Of a stretch of DNA of 64,000 bases, positions 34,461 through 43,519 are shown one piece after another; position 1 is the first letter of the stretch, and each line of letters begins with the position of its first letter. Source of the stretch: Lentzea sp. NBRC 102530. Its GTDB lineage: Bacteria > Actinomycetota > Actinomycetes > Mycobacteriales > Pseudonocardiaceae. The notes beneath the pieces were generated by a model that did no database searches, was not told where the DNA came from, and saw only the letters and a list, made by a program, of their open reading frames with translations. A program made the translations under genes and the position numbers. Where the stretch lies: assembly GCF_030269365.1 (NCBI RefSeq), contig NZ_BSTF01000006.1, forward strand, positions 124,001 through 188,000. The letters are read 5' to 3'.

Positions 34461-35660
34461 TCAACGGTTGTACATGGCTTCGAGTGCGGAGCGGCGGGTG
34501 GTGACGTCGCCTGGGTCGTCCCCGAAGACGATCAGGTGCAGCGTGGACTGCTTGACCGGGTTGTCGGTGCGGCGCGTGTCGTGGCCGCCGGTGACCAGCA
34601 GTCCTCCCCGCTGCAGGGCGGGTCGCAGCGCGGCCAGCAGCGCGGCGATCGGCGCTGTGGTGGTGAGCTTCGTGGACTCCGAGGGGCGGTCGAGGGCGTC
34701 CGGGCGGATGGTGTGCAGTGCCAGCAGCGGGATGGAGCCGCTGGTGATGCGGAAGTTGAGGTCGAGCATGACGAGTCTGCCGTCGTGCGTCTGGGCGCAG
34801 TCGAGGCTGCACATGCCGCGGTACCCGACGTCGGCGGCGCGCTGGGCGATCGCGAGGCACTCTGTGAGCAGGTCGGCGGGGAGGGGGACGACGAGCCCGA
34901 AGCGACCCCCTGCGTAGACGCCGTGGGCGTCGATGCGCTGGTCTGTGACCGCGAGCAGGCGGGCCCTCCCGTCGGCGGCGACGTAGAGCTGGACACCCCA
35001 GTTGCGGTGGATGTCCAGGTACTCCTCGACGACGACCTCGCTGAGGATGCCGGTGAACGCGGGCAGCGTCACGAGATCTCCCGCGCGGTGCAGGTAGACG
35101 TCGAGGCTGGCGCCGTGGGCGGCGTTGGTGGCGGCTTTGAGGACCCAGGACTTCTCGGCGGGCGTGGCCTCGGCGAGTGCGCCGATGGCCACGATCTGGC
35201 GACGTGCCTGGAACCGCGGCTCCACGAAGGTGCTGATGCTGGCCTTGTTGTTCAGGTAGCCGACGAGCTCGGCGCTCTTCACCGAACGTTCGTCGGGGCT
35301 CACGCCGGCGGGCTGCGGGTACTCCATGGACAGGCGCAGACCGTCGCTGAGGGCTTCACTGACGCGGGTGGCGAACTCGGCTTCGGTGCGGAACTCCCGC
35401 GCGTCGGTGCTCACGGGCAGGCCGCCGTCGAGAAGCGTGGCGATCAGGTTGGGCTCGGTGCCACCCGCACTGGTGATGACGGGAGTGCCGGCGGCGACGG
35501 CGAGGGGACGGGCGGACAGGACGTCGCGGGTGTTCCGGTGCGTGCTCGACGGCACCGCCGGCTCCTGGGCGGGCCGGGCGCAGACGGCGACGTCGGGGCC
35601 GTAGATGTCGGTGAGGGTGCGGGGAGCGGCCGTGGCGGGGGTGAGTGCCGGAGCGGTGAT
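34461..35660 (-). CDS. ATP-grasp-like protein with no canonical start codon
   Basis: About 399 residues of the pre-ATP-grasp/ATP-grasp type seen in peptide- and natural-product-linked ligases. Recognisable parts are PVITSAGGTEPNLIATLLDG, WVLKAATNAAHGASLDVYLH, YLDIHRNWGVQLYVAADGRA, and the metal-ligand stretch MCSLDCAQTHDGRLVMLDLN followed by NFRITSGS. In frame, the domain is preceded by ATC at 35658-35660, eight bases after GGGAG. No ATG, GTG or TTG exists between the ribosome site and the domain. Either ATC is used, or the start was lost by one base change and this is a fresh pseudogene. Confidence 0.65.
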   Translation of the reverse strand: MTAPALTPATAAPRTLTDIYGPDVAVCARPAQEPAVPSSTHRNTRDVLSARPLAVAAGTPVITSAGGTEPNLIATLLDGGLPVSTDAREFRTEAEFATRVSEALSDGLRLSMEYPQPAGVSPDERSVKSAELVGYLNNKASISTFVEPRFQARRQIVAIGALAEATPAEKSWVLKAATNAAHGASLDVYLHRAGDLVTLPAFTGILSEVVVEEYLDIHRNWGVQLYVAADGRARLLAVTDQRIDAHGVYAGGRFGLVVPLPADLLTECLAIAQRAADVGYRGMCSLDCAQTHDGRLVMLDLNFRITSGSIPLLALHTIRPDALDRPSESTKLTTTAPIAALLAALRPALQRGGLLVTGGHDTRRTDNPVKQSTLHLIVFGDDPGDVTTRRSALEAMYNR

Positions 35661-36003
35661 GGGAGGTCTCCCTTGTGGGGGTGGTGCTGAGCCCGGTGAA
35701 GGGCGTGGAGTGGGACGAACCTTCCGCGAGCGGTGAGACGCCGCCTGGACCAGGCGTCCGCTCTGAGATGAAAAGCGCCTTCCGGCATGAACCCGAGGCG
35801 ACGTGAACCTCAACTGTCTCACGTCTCGTGGGTTTTGGGTGTCCACGACCGTCCCGGCGGAGTGGCGGGAGGTCCGGCGGGCCTGCGCCGTGGCCGTGCC
35901 CTCGTCGCCGGACGTGGTTGTGCCCTCGTCCTGCGGAGGGATAGCGCGGGTGGGGCAGCGGCTCGTGTCGGCGCTTTTCGCGGTTGGCTGATGGGAGTTC
36001 GGA
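35661..36003. other. Intergenic region between ATP-grasp and STAS genes
   Basis: About 340 bases without a supported gene, between divergent genes. It must hold both promoters. A GATGGGAGTTCGGA ribosome site for the STAS gene lies at its right end. Confidence 0.5.
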
Positions 36004-36396
36004 GTGGAACACGAGTTCAACGAGGCCGCGGACCAACCGGTTCTGCGCGCCACTGACCACGACGGCATCGCGGTGGTCGAGATTGCCGGCGAGCTCGACA
36101 TGAAGACGGCGAAGACCGCGCTCGCGGAAGTGCTCCTCGTGCTCGACCAAAGCCCCAACGGCATCGTCGTCGACCTTCACGCGGTGACCTTCTTCGGTTC
36201 CGCCGGCGTCAGTCTGCTCGTCTCCGTCCAGCAGGAGGCAGGGCGGCAAGGCGTCCCTTTCGGCATCGTCGCGGTGCACAAGGCGGTGACGAGGTCCTTG
36301 ACCGTGAGCGGCATGGAATCGCGACTACCGTTGTTCCCCACCGTGGCCGATGCCGTCATCGCCCTTCGTGCCGCGTCCCCACCACCGCGGCGCTGA
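36004..36396 (+). CDS. STAS-domain anti-sigma factor antagonist
   Basis: A protein of 130 residues with one STAS domain (about 15-120): GIAVVEIAGELDMKTAKTAL, VVDLHAVTFFGSAGVSLLVS and the C-terminal strand-helix pair. The serine in GSAG is the expected phosphorylation site; the preceding Asp of the classical D-S/T-x-G motif is Gly. It would release a sigma factor from an anti-sigma ATPase such as those at 26186 or 27367. The GTG start follows GGGAG. Confidence 0.83.
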   Translation: MEHEFNEAADQPVLRATDHDGIAVVEIAGELDMKTAKTALAEVLLVLDQSPNGIVVDLHAVTFFGSAGVSLLVSVQQEAGRQGVPFGIVAVHKAVTRSLTVSGMESRLPLFPTVADAVIALRAASPPPRR

Positions 36397-36454
36397 CAGG
36401 TCCGGTGGGACGTTCGTCGCGGTGCAGGGCTTGTGGGTGGCGACGCCTGCCAAG

Positions 36455-36660
36455 GACGGCGCCGGGCTCGTGGTGTGCGGGCTGTGTGGCCGTCGGATGG
36501 ATGGGCACTGGGGGCATGGGCGAGCGGGCCATCGGTGCAGGCATGGCTTCAGCAGCGCCAAGCGACGCCCCCAGGAGCGCACCGCGGAACCTCTACGTCC
36601 GAGAAGACCACTCGCTTGAGGCACTGCCACATCTACTCGCGCGGACCGCTGGGCCCGTGC
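36455..36660 (+). pseudogene. Relic of a recombinase-type zinc ribbon
   Basis: One frame encodes LVVCGLCGRRMDGHWGHGRA and GHRCRHGFSSAKRR, the zinc beta-ribbon that follows the catalytic part of large serine recombinases. Another frame continues with RNLYVREDHSLEALPHLLA, the next segment of the same proteins. The catalytic domain is absent and the frame is broken. It marks a former mobile element. Confidence 0.5.
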
Positions 36661-36890
36661 AGGAAGGTGTGGGTGAGGAGCTGGTCGATCAAGTCCGCGA
36701 GCAACGCCTGCAGATTCACTACGGCGGCGAGCATCTTGAAATTCGACCCGCATCACTAACGCTGAAACCGCGGAACCTTTCCGCTGCGAGTTGAGGAAGG
36801 CGTCGATTGGGCGGTGTCGCGGTCTGCACGCCCGAGCCTCGGCAGCGTCTACGAAGATCCTCTTGCGCCTGCCTACAGGCATAGCAGCGG

Positions 36891-38201
36891 TCATTCCACG
36901 AGTTTGGGCAGGAGGTGGCCCGCGGACTCCTGGAGCTGTCCTCGCAGGTCGTCGAGGTCGATGTCGACGAGTTCGTGCTGTCGTTTGCGCCAGCTTCCGG
37001 CGATCATGACCGCCTCGATGTCGCCGGAACTCGCGTAGAGCGCCGTCGCGACCGGATCGCTGATCGGCCACAACCTCGGCGCGGAGCCGTCGATGACGAC
37101 GAGGTCGGCCTGCATGCCCGTTTCGAGCCTGCCGACGCGGTCGTCGAGGCCGAGCGCTCTGGCGCCTTCGACCGTTGCCCAGGCCAGCGCCTGTTTGGCG
37201 GTGATCGTGGCGGTGAGGGAGAACGCGCCGGTGGTCTGCCGATGGTGGTCGTGGTCGCGGCCGCGCTGGTGGGCCAGCGCGATCCGGGCAGCGGAGAGGA
37301 CGTCAGCGGGGGTGACCGCGTCGGTGTCGGTGCCCAGCGACGGTGCGGCGCCCAGTCGGAGCAGGCGTCCGGTGACGGGGGAGCCGTGGCCCTGGCCGAG
37401 CTCGTTCTCCGGCGTGCACGTGACGCTCGCTCCCGCGTCGACCAGGATCTTGATCCACTCGTCGGTGAGCCCGGCGCCGTGCACGACGTTGGTCGAAGGG
37501 CTCAGCAGTCCGGCCGCCCGCACCGCCTCCCACCCCGGCCCTGGCACTCCGCCGCTCTGGTGCATCGACACGACGATCCCGCGCTCGGAGGCCGCGCGGA
37601 AGTCGGTGACCGCGACCTCTGGAGTGGACAGTTGCGGGCCGCGGACGGCCAAACCGAAGGTCAGCAACGCGTGGGTGCCGGCCGGACCGTCGAGCAGCCG
37701 GTCGATCTCACTCACGGGGTGGGCGGCGTTGGCAACGGCATACGGGGTGCCGTGCAGGAAGACCCCGCGGATGCCGGACGACAGCAGGCCATCGATCGCC
37801 GCGTCGGTGTGTTCGGGTGTGGGCGTGTTGTGGCACCAGTCGCCCAGGGTCGTGGTGCCGCGGTCGAGCTGGCTCAGCGCGCCGGCGAGCGTCCCGGTGC
37901 GCATGTCTTCCGGGCGGTAGTGCTCGGCCACGGCGCCGTGCATGCGACCGAGGTAGTCCGCGAGCGTCCAGTCGATGCCTGCACCACGCAGCGCGGTCTG
38001 CCAGGTGTGCAGGTGGGCGTTGACCAGACCGGGCATGACGATGCGGTCCGTGACGTCGACGATCTCCGCACCGGTGTCGTCGAGATCGGTGCCGATCCCG
38101 ACGATGCTGTCACCGTCGATGAGGACGTCGCAGCGTTCGGCGTCGGGCCGGTGCGGCGCCATGGTGATCACCTGCGCGCCGCGCAGCAGGATGCGGGTCA
38201 T
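36891..38201 (-). CDS. Metal-dependent amidohydrolase (Atz/Trz-like deaminase)
   Basis: A protein of 436 residues with the amidohydrolase TIM-barrel. Metal ligands are in MPGLVNAHLHTWQTAL, SMHQSGG and NVVHGAG. The Asp is in PSLGTDTDAVTP, and the TITAKQALAWATVEGARALG and GMQADLVVID segments are typical of the Atz/Trz/SsnA branch. It would deaminate or dechlorinate a ring compound such as a purine, pyrimidine or triazine. The ATG overlaps the monooxygenase stop (ATGA), so it is the last gene of a four-gene operon. The substrate is unknown. Confidence 0.88.
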   Translation of the reverse strand: MTRILLRGAQVITMAPHRPDAERCDVLIDGDSIVGIGTDLDDTGAEIVDVTDRIVMPGLVNAHLHTWQTALRGAGIDWTLADYLGRMHGAVAEHYRPEDMRTGTLAGALSQLDRGTTTLGDWCHNTPTPEHTDAAIDGLLSSGIRGVFLHGTPYAVANAAHPVSEIDRLLDGPAGTHALLTFGLAVRGPQLSTPEVAVTDFRAASERGIVVSMHQSGGVPGPGWEAVRAAGLLSPSTNVVHGAGLTDEWIKILVDAGASVTCTPENELGQGHGSPVTGRLLRLGAAPSLGTDTDAVTPADVLSAARIALAHQRGRDHDHHRQTTGAFSLTATITAKQALAWATVEGARALGLDDRVGRLETGMQADLVVIDGSAPRLWPISDPVATALYASSGDIEAVMIAGSWRKRQHELVDIDLDDLRGQLQESAGHLLPKLVE

Positions 38202-39727
38202 CGTGCGGTCTCCTGCTGGGCCACGGGCGTCAGCGCGCGGGCGGCGGTCTGGATCGAGGTGAGGAAGTTCCGGGTGGCGATGTGCCCGATGTAGCCGTCG
38301 GGCCGGATGAGCAGCAGGGTGTCACCCTTGATCCCGTAGATGCGGCGGAAGTCCTCCCCGGCATCGACGGCGACACGCCGCAGCGGCGCCCCCGCGTTTG
38401 GCCACTTGAGCTCCTCGCTCGCGATGGTGGCATCCCGGCCGTAGGCGATGACGGTGAAGTGCGGACCCCGGAAGGCGTCGAACAGGCGCACCGATGCGCC
38501 GTTCGTGTCGAGCAGTTCGGCGTCCGGCGCACGATCACCGACCTGCAGCGTCGTTGTGCGGTCGCAGTTGGTTGGCGCGAGCGGGCCGCCGTAGTAGGTC
38601 AGCGACAACTGCTGTTCGTCCTTGCCACGGCGCAGGCTCGACGGATCGAGCTTCGCGATGCCTTCGTACTTCTTCGTGGACAGGCCGAGCACACCTGCGG
38701 CGATCGGTAGGCGTTCGGCTTCGTAGGTGTCCAGCAACTGCGGGTCGGCCCCTGCGAAGACCTGGGCGAGCTTCCAACCGAGGTTGTAGGCGTCCTGGAT
38801 ACCGGTGTTGAGTCCCTGTGCGCCGGCGGGGGTGTGCACGTGCGCGGCATCGCCGGCGAGGAAAACGCGACCGCGGCGGTAAGCCTCGGCCAGGCGGATG
38901 TTGGGCCGGAACACCGACCGCCAGCGGATGTCGCTCAGTTCGATGTTCCGGTTGCGGGTGTGGGCCTGGATCCGCCGGGTGATCGCCTCCACTCCCACCG
39001 GAGGTTCCTCGTCCGGGGCCAGACGGATCATCCACTGGAACAGGTCGCTGTGCGGCAGCGGGCATGCCCCTGCGAACCGGCCCTTCACGCCCGGCCAGGT
39101 GTGCCAGCGATCGCGGGTCAGACCGGTCGTGACGGCGTCGACGATCAGCATCCGGTCCTGTTCGTCGGTCGTGCCGAGGAAGCTCAGGCCGAGCTGGCCG
39201 CGCACGGCGCTCGAACCGCCTTCGGCTCCCACGAGATAGCGTGCCGTGATCTTCTCGGTGCCGCCGTCCCCGGTCGTCGTCGCGGTGACCGAGGTGCTGT
39301 CCTGAACGAACTCGACGAGCTCCCAGCCGTACTCGACCCTGCCGCCCAGCTGATCGAGCCGGTCGTGCAGCACGCTGTCGGTGCGGTACTGGGGAATCAG
39401 CCGGGTGTTCGGGTAGGGAACGTCGGCCGTGCGTTCGCGGTTGCGGAACATGCGCCACGGTGCGGCGACCGGTCCGAGGTGGATGCCCAGGCGCGGGTAG
39501 TCGCTGCTGGCCGCGAGAACCTCGTCGATCGTGCCGAGGTCGTCGAACACCTCGAGTGTCCGCGGCTGGATGCCCTTGGCGCGTGAGCCCTCGAACGAGT
39601 GCGGAGCCTTGTCGATGATGCGGACGTTCAAGCCGCGGCGCACGAGGTCGATCGCCAGCGTGGTGCCGGTCGGGCCGGCACCGGCGATCAGCACGTCGAT
39701 GATTCGGGAGGTGTTGGGGTCGTTCAT
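38198..39727 (-). CDS. FAD-dependent aromatic monooxygenase
   Basis: A protein of 509 residues of the PheA/TfdB/MhpA-like class. The FAD dinucleotide motif is VLIAGAGPTGTTLAIDLVRR, the NAD(P)H/FAD motif ARYLVGAEGGSSAVRGQLG, and the second FAD motif GRVFLAGDAAHVHTPAGAQG. A thioredoxin-like C-terminal domain (about 410-505) is typical of phenol hydroxylases. It would hydroxylate an aromatic substrate with NAD(P)H and O2. It starts two bases after the first hydrolase stop and overlaps the amidohydrolase start. Confidence 0.9.
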   Translation of the reverse strand: MNDPNTSRIIDVLIAGAGPTGTTLAIDLVRRGLNVRIIDKAPHSFEGSRAKGIQPRTLEVFDDLGTIDEVLAASSDYPRLGIHLGPVAAPWRMFRNRERTADVPYPNTRLIPQYRTDSVLHDRLDQLGGRVEYGWELVEFVQDSTSVTATTTGDGGTEKITARYLVGAEGGSSAVRGQLGLSFLGTTDEQDRMLIVDAVTTGLTRDRWHTWPGVKGRFAGACPLPHSDLFQWMIRLAPDEEPPVGVEAITRRIQAHTRNRNIELSDIRWRSVFRPNIRLAEAYRRGRVFLAGDAAHVHTPAGAQGLNTGIQDAYNLGWKLAQVFAGADPQLLDTYEAERLPIAAGVLGLSTKKYEGIAKLDPSSLRRGKDEQQLSLTYYGGPLAPTNCDRTTTLQVGDRAPDAELLDTNGASVRLFDAFRGPHFTVIAYGRDATIASEELKWPNAGAPLRRVAVDAGEDFRRIYGIKGDTLLLIRPDGYIGHIATRNFLTSIQTAARALTPVAQQETAR

Positions 39728-39729
39728 GG

Positions 39730-40620
39730 TCAGAGCCGATCTGGGTGGGGAACGGCGAACGAGGCGAGCAGATCGCTGACGTCGTCAGGCCGTTCGAAGG
39801 GGGCCATGTGCCCGCATTGGGCGAGGACGTGTGTCTGTCGTGGGCGCAGCAGCTCGGTGACGGTGTCGAGATGGGTGATCGGTGTGACCTGGTCGTCGTC
39901 GCCCCACACGAGCAGGGCAGGGATTCCCAGCTCGCCGGTCCGTCGGAAGAGTTCCTGCCGCTCGAACAACGGAAAGTCCTGCAGGGTCTGGAAGAACGAG
40001 TGGAGCGAGCCCTCGCACCGGTAGGCGTCGCGCACCATCGCGACCAGCTCGGCGGACAGCGCTGGGTCGCGGACGTTGTGCCCGAGGTGCCCCTCCAGCA
40101 ACCGGCGGCCGAAGCGCCTGGCGACGAACCCGCTCACGAGATCGTTGCGCAGCAACCGTTGCAGCAGGGGACGAGGGCCCAGACCGGCCGGCCCGACGAC
40201 GGTGAGCGTGGCCACGGCCTCGGGATACCGGTTCGTGTAGGCCATCGCGACGAGCGCACCCATCGACGTGCCGACCACGTGCCACGGTGACGTGAGGTCC
40301 AGGGCCGCGGTCAGTTCTGCCAGTTGCCGGACGAACAACGCCTCGTCATGGTCGGCGCGCACCCGGTCGGAACCGCCGCGCCCGTAGGCGCTGTAGGCCA
40401 GGGTGCGCAGTCCTCGGGCGTGCAACTGCTCGGCGGTTCTGTCCCAGTAGAACAGCGGGATCGTGATGCCGCCGACGAGCACGACGAGTGCGCCGTTCTC
40501 GGGACCGGCCAGCTCGTAGTGCGTCACACCGTCGGACAGCTCGACGTAACTGCCGCGCAGTGTGCGTCGTGTTGCCGCGTCGAGTCGAATGTCCTCATCG
40601 GACGCGACGAAGTACCTCAT
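39730..40620 (-). CDS. Alpha/beta-hydrolase
   Basis: A serine hydrolase of 296 residues. The nucleophile elbow is VVGTSMGALVAMAY (Ser near 120), the acid is in VWGDDDQVTP, and the His in LAQCGHMAPFERP. The operon context suggests hydrolysis of a ring-cleavage product or ester in the same pathway as the monooxygenase. The ATG overlaps the stop of the next hydrolase gene upstream (ATGA). It is not closely similar to that neighbour, so the two probably have different substrates. Confidence 0.88.
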   Translation of the reverse strand: MRYFVASDEDIRLDAATRRTLRGSYVELSDGVTHYELAGPENGALVVLVGGITIPLFYWDRTAEQLHARGLRTLAYSAYGRGGSDRVRADHDEALFVRQLAELTAALDLTSPWHVVGTSMGALVAMAYTNRYPEAVATLTVVGPAGLGPRPLLQRLLRNDLVSGFVARRFGRRLLEGHLGHNVRDPALSAELVAMVRDAYRCEGSLHSFFQTLQDFPLFERQELFRRTGELGIPALLVWGDDDQVTPITHLDTVTELLRPRQTHVLAQCGHMAPFERPDDVSDLLASFAVPHPDRL

Positions 40621-41444
40621 CGCTGCTCCTCTTCTGCGTGCAGGAAGTCGGCGATCGCCGCGGCCACCCAGTCCGGGTACTCCTCCGGTAGCAGGTGCCC
40701 GCCGTCGGGGTGCACGCGCTCCTGGGCGCCGGGGATGTCACGAACGAAGTACTGCCCGTCGACCTCGGCGCTGCGCAGCACCAGCGTCGGGACGGTGATC
40801 CGCTCGATCTCGCCGCTGCGGTCCGGCTGGTCGGTGCCCGCGAAGTCGACGAACGCCGACCGGTTCCCGGGACGGCTCGTCAACGCGTGCACCCGGTCCA
40901 CCATGGCGTCGTCCACGATCGCCGACTTCGGGCCGACTGCTTCCCGCAGCCCGCGTTCGGTCGCGCTGCGCGGGAGCCATCGCCGCAACACGGGGCGCAG
41001 CAACGGGTTGCGTGCCAGCCGCAACCCGGCGGGCAGCGACTTCTCCGGATAGCCGGTGGCGTTGACGAGCACCAGCCCGTCGACCGCCTCCGGCGCGTCC
41101 AGCGCCAGGTTCCACGCGATGTTGCCGCCCAGCGAGTTGCCGGCCACCGCGAAGTGCGGCACCTGCAACGCGGTCATGAAGCGGGCGATCGTCGTCGCGT
41201 ACGTCCGGACGCGGTAGTCGCGGTCCGGGCGTGGTCCGGTGCGTCCGAAGCCCGGCAGGTCCGGGCGGATCACGTCGTAGGACGACGACAACAACGCCGC
41301 GACCTTTTCGAAGCCCTCCAGTGACGACCCGCTGCCGTGGAGCAGCAGCACCGTCGGTCCCTGACCTGCGCGTTCGTAATGAACGCGCAGGCCGTCCACT
41401 GAGACGACCTGGGGTGCGGAGGCGGGGTTCCGGCTGCTCTTCAT
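40617..41444 (-). CDS. Alpha/beta-hydrolase, first gene of catabolic operon
   Basis: A hydrolase of 275 residues with the oxyanion region VLLLHGSGSSLEGFE, nucleophile AVAGNSLGGNIAWNLAL (Ser near 104) and the His in PDGGHLLPEEYP. The pattern resembles meta-cleavage product hydrolases. The ATG at 41444 has no clear ribosome site and lies inside the predicted TetR operator, so the transcript may be leaderless or a start further inside may be used. An upstream in-frame ATG at 41558 falls within the divergent regulator gene and is unlikely. Confidence 0.83.
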   Translation of the reverse strand: MKSSRNPASAPQVVSVDGLRVHYERAGQGPTVLLLHGSGSSLEGFEKVAALLSSSYDVIRPDLPGFGRTGPRPDRDYRVRTYATTIARFMTALQVPHFAVAGNSLGGNIAWNLALDAPEAVDGLVLVNATGYPEKSLPAGLRLARNPLLRPVLRRWLPRSATERGLREAVGPKSAIVDDAMVDRVHALTSRPGNRSAFVDFAGTDQPDRSGEIERITVPTLVLRSAEVDGQYFVRDIPGAQERVHPDGGHLLPEEYPDWVAAAIADFLHAEEEQR

Positions 41445-41467
41445 AATGGCTACAGTGTTGCCGTTAT
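41443..41467. promoter_or_regulatory. Likely TetR operator
   Basis: ATAATGGC-N9-GCCGTTAT is an inverted repeat with 7 of 8 arm positions paired. It lies in the 53-base gap between the divergent TetR gene and the catabolic operon and overlaps the start of the latter. Position and symmetry are typical of an autoregulated TetR system. Confidence 0.65.
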
Positions 41468-41497
41468 TGTGAGGGCTGTCAACCGGAGGTGATACTG

Positions 41498-42190
41498 ATG
41501 GGTGTGACCAGTTCTTCTCTGCCTGCCGCTGAGGGCACTGCGCCCGCTCGGCGCTCACCTGGCCGTCCTGCCGTCCCGCTCGACCGGATCCTCGCGGCGG
41601 CGTTGCAGCTCGTCGACGAGGAGGGCGCCGACGCCCTGTCCATGAGGACCCTCGCCCAGCGGCTCGAATCCGGCACGGCCACGCTGTACCGCCACTTCAC
41701 CAACCGGGCCGTGCTGATCGGTTACGTGGTCGACCGCGTCTTCGGCGAGGTCGAGCTGGATTCCGCCGCACTCTCGGAGATGAGCTGGGACGAGGCCTGC
41801 CGGACCGTCGCCCAGGCGATGTTCGACGCACTGGGCGAACACCGCCAGGTCGCACCCCTGCTGATCGAGCAGACGCCGATCGGTCCGAACGCGATGATGC
41901 TGCGGGAACGCTGCCTGGCCGTCCTGCTCGACGGCGGGCTGTCTCCTGGTCTCGCGGCACGCGCGTACGCCACGCTCGCGCGCTACGTCCTGGGCTTCGC
42001 CATCCAGCTCGCCGGATCGGGGAACGGGTCCGAGCAGAAGCAGGTGTCGGAGTACTTCCACACTCTGTCGCCCGCGGAGTATCCGGCCACCCTTGCGGTC
42101 GCGGACTTGTTGCCGGTGCCGCTGGAGGACGAGTTCGCCTTCGGGCTGGAGCTGATCATCAACGGTTTGCGCCAACTGCACACCCGGTGA
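41498..42190 (+). CDS. TetR-family regulator of the catabolic operon
   Basis: A protein of 230 residues. The N-terminal helix-turn-helix is RILAAALQLVDEEGADALSM and RTLAQRLESGTATLYRHFTN; the remaining 150 residues form a ligand-binding helical domain. The ATG at 41498 is chosen for GGAGG at the proper distance; a GTG three codons upstream is less favoured. Divergence from the hydrolase operon and the palindrome between them predict that it represses both until a pathway compound binds. Confidence 0.85.
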   Translation: MGVTSSSLPAAEGTAPARRSPGRPAVPLDRILAAALQLVDEEGADALSMRTLAQRLESGTATLYRHFTNRAVLIGYVVDRVFGEVELDSAALSEMSWDEACRTVAQAMFDALGEHRQVAPLLIEQTPIGPNAMMLRERCLAVLLDGGLSPGLAARAYATLARYVLGFAIQLAGSGNGSEQKQVSEYFHTLSPAEYPATLAVADLLPVPLEDEFAFGLELIINGLRQLHTR

Positions 42191-42457
42191 CTTCTTCGGG
42201 CTAACGCACGCGCAGGACGCCTGCTTTGCGGCATGGGCTCGAAAAGGTCGGGTCGCCGTCGCTTGCGGCCGGTGCGTAGCCGGGTGAGCGCGAGTTCGAG
42301 GATCTACCGGCACCGCCGTTCCGGTCGCGATGGAGGTTTTCGACTTGGTCGAGCGGAGGTGACGGCTTCCTCGGCCGCCACCTCCGCGCCGAAGCCGGAC
42401 GCCGAGGTGCTGGCGTAGCCCTCGGCACGTACACAGCTGATCCGGCGGGGCGTGGAA

Positions 42458-42606
42458 TCAGGCCTTCCAGGTGCGTTTCTGGCTCTCGACGTAGCGGCGG
42501 AACTCCTCGGCCATGTCGAAGCCCGCGCTCGTGGCGAGCCACTGCTGCTGCAGGCCCTCCATCGTGGCGATGGTGAGGCGGACCAGGGTGTCGACCGGTG
42601 TGTCGG
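42458..42606 (-). pseudogene. C-terminal relic of a TetR-type regulator
   Basis: The last 48 codons of a minus-strand frame read DTPVDTLVRLTIATMEGLQQ and FDMAEEFRRYVESQKRTWKA, followed by a stop at 42458-42460. This resembles the dimer helices of TetR ligand domains. Upstream the frame runs into an unrelated ptsI relic on the other strand, so the DNA-binding half is lost. Confidence 0.45.
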
Positions 42607-42990
42607 AGCGGCATCCTCCCCGTTCGCGACCGTCGACGAGGCAGCCGACGTCGCGGCCGAGGTTCGTTCCCGCGGACTCGCCGCCGGGATCATGGTCGAG
42701 ACACCCGCCGCCGCGCTGCTGGCCGACCGGATCCTCGAGGTCGTCGACTTCGTCTCGATCGGCACCAACGACCTCGCCCAGTGCACGATGGCCGCGGACC
42801 GCCTGGCCACGGACCTCGCACACCTCACCGATCCCTGGCAACCGGTGGTCCTGCGCTGGTGGCGATGACCGCGGACGCCGGCCGGCGTCCGCGGCAAACC
42901 CGTCGGGGTGTGCGGCGAGGCGGCCGCCGATCCGCTGCTCGCCGCCGTCCTCATCGGACTCGGCGTCACGTCGCGGGCTGGTCCTGCCGG
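42607..42990 (+). pseudogene. ptsI (PTS enzyme I) fragment
   Basis: The plus strand encodes GIMVETPAAALLADRILEVV, DFVSIGTNDLAQCTMAADR and, after a frameshift near 42860, VRGKPVGVCGEAAADPLLAA. These are the PEP-binding C-terminal motifs of PEP-protein phosphotransferase. The N-terminal two thirds are missing. The cut end abuts the TetR relic at about 42606. Confidence 0.7.
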
Positions 42991-43073
42991 GCTGACACGG
43001 GCATGGCCGGATGCGCCGGTGGCCGATGGCCGATCCTTCGCGGTCACCGGGCGGGCACCGGCGTCAACGGCTC

Positions 43074-43250
43074 CTAGGCCGGCGTCTCGCCGCGCAGCAG
43101 CAGCAAGGAGGCCAGGCCCAGCGCGGCCACGACGGCGAATAACCAGAAACCCCACGGGTAGGCGATGCCGGTTGTCACCAGCGCCCCGGTGACGAACCAG
43201 AGCCGGGCGATCGGGCGGATGCCGAACCGGTCGGCGATGCACAGCCTGAC
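43074..43250 (-). pseudogene. C-terminal relic of a membrane transporter
   Basis: A minus-strand frame, CIADRFGIRPIARLWFVTGA followed by a hydrophobic helix (WGFWLFAVVAALGLASLLLL) and a stop at 43074-43076, looks like the last two helices of an MFS-type transporter. No start or earlier helices are present. Confidence 0.35.
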
Positions 43251-43519
43251 ATTCCTCTCGCAGCATCGTCACGATCGCAACTTCCGCGAGCACTTCTCCG
43301 GCCACAGGTGGACTCCCTTGCTTGAGTACCACGGCGGAAGCCAGATCCGCTGAGGTGAACAACCGGTCCAGTTGGCCAACCACGGCGCCTACCTGCTGCT
43401 CAGATGCCAGGCCGCGCAGGTCTTTGCCTTGTTGCGGCAACTCACGGCCCTCGTCGTGGTCCTCGAAGGAGGAACGGCACGATGGTGATTCGCCCCTCGG
43501 CGGCAGGCTGAGAGGATCA

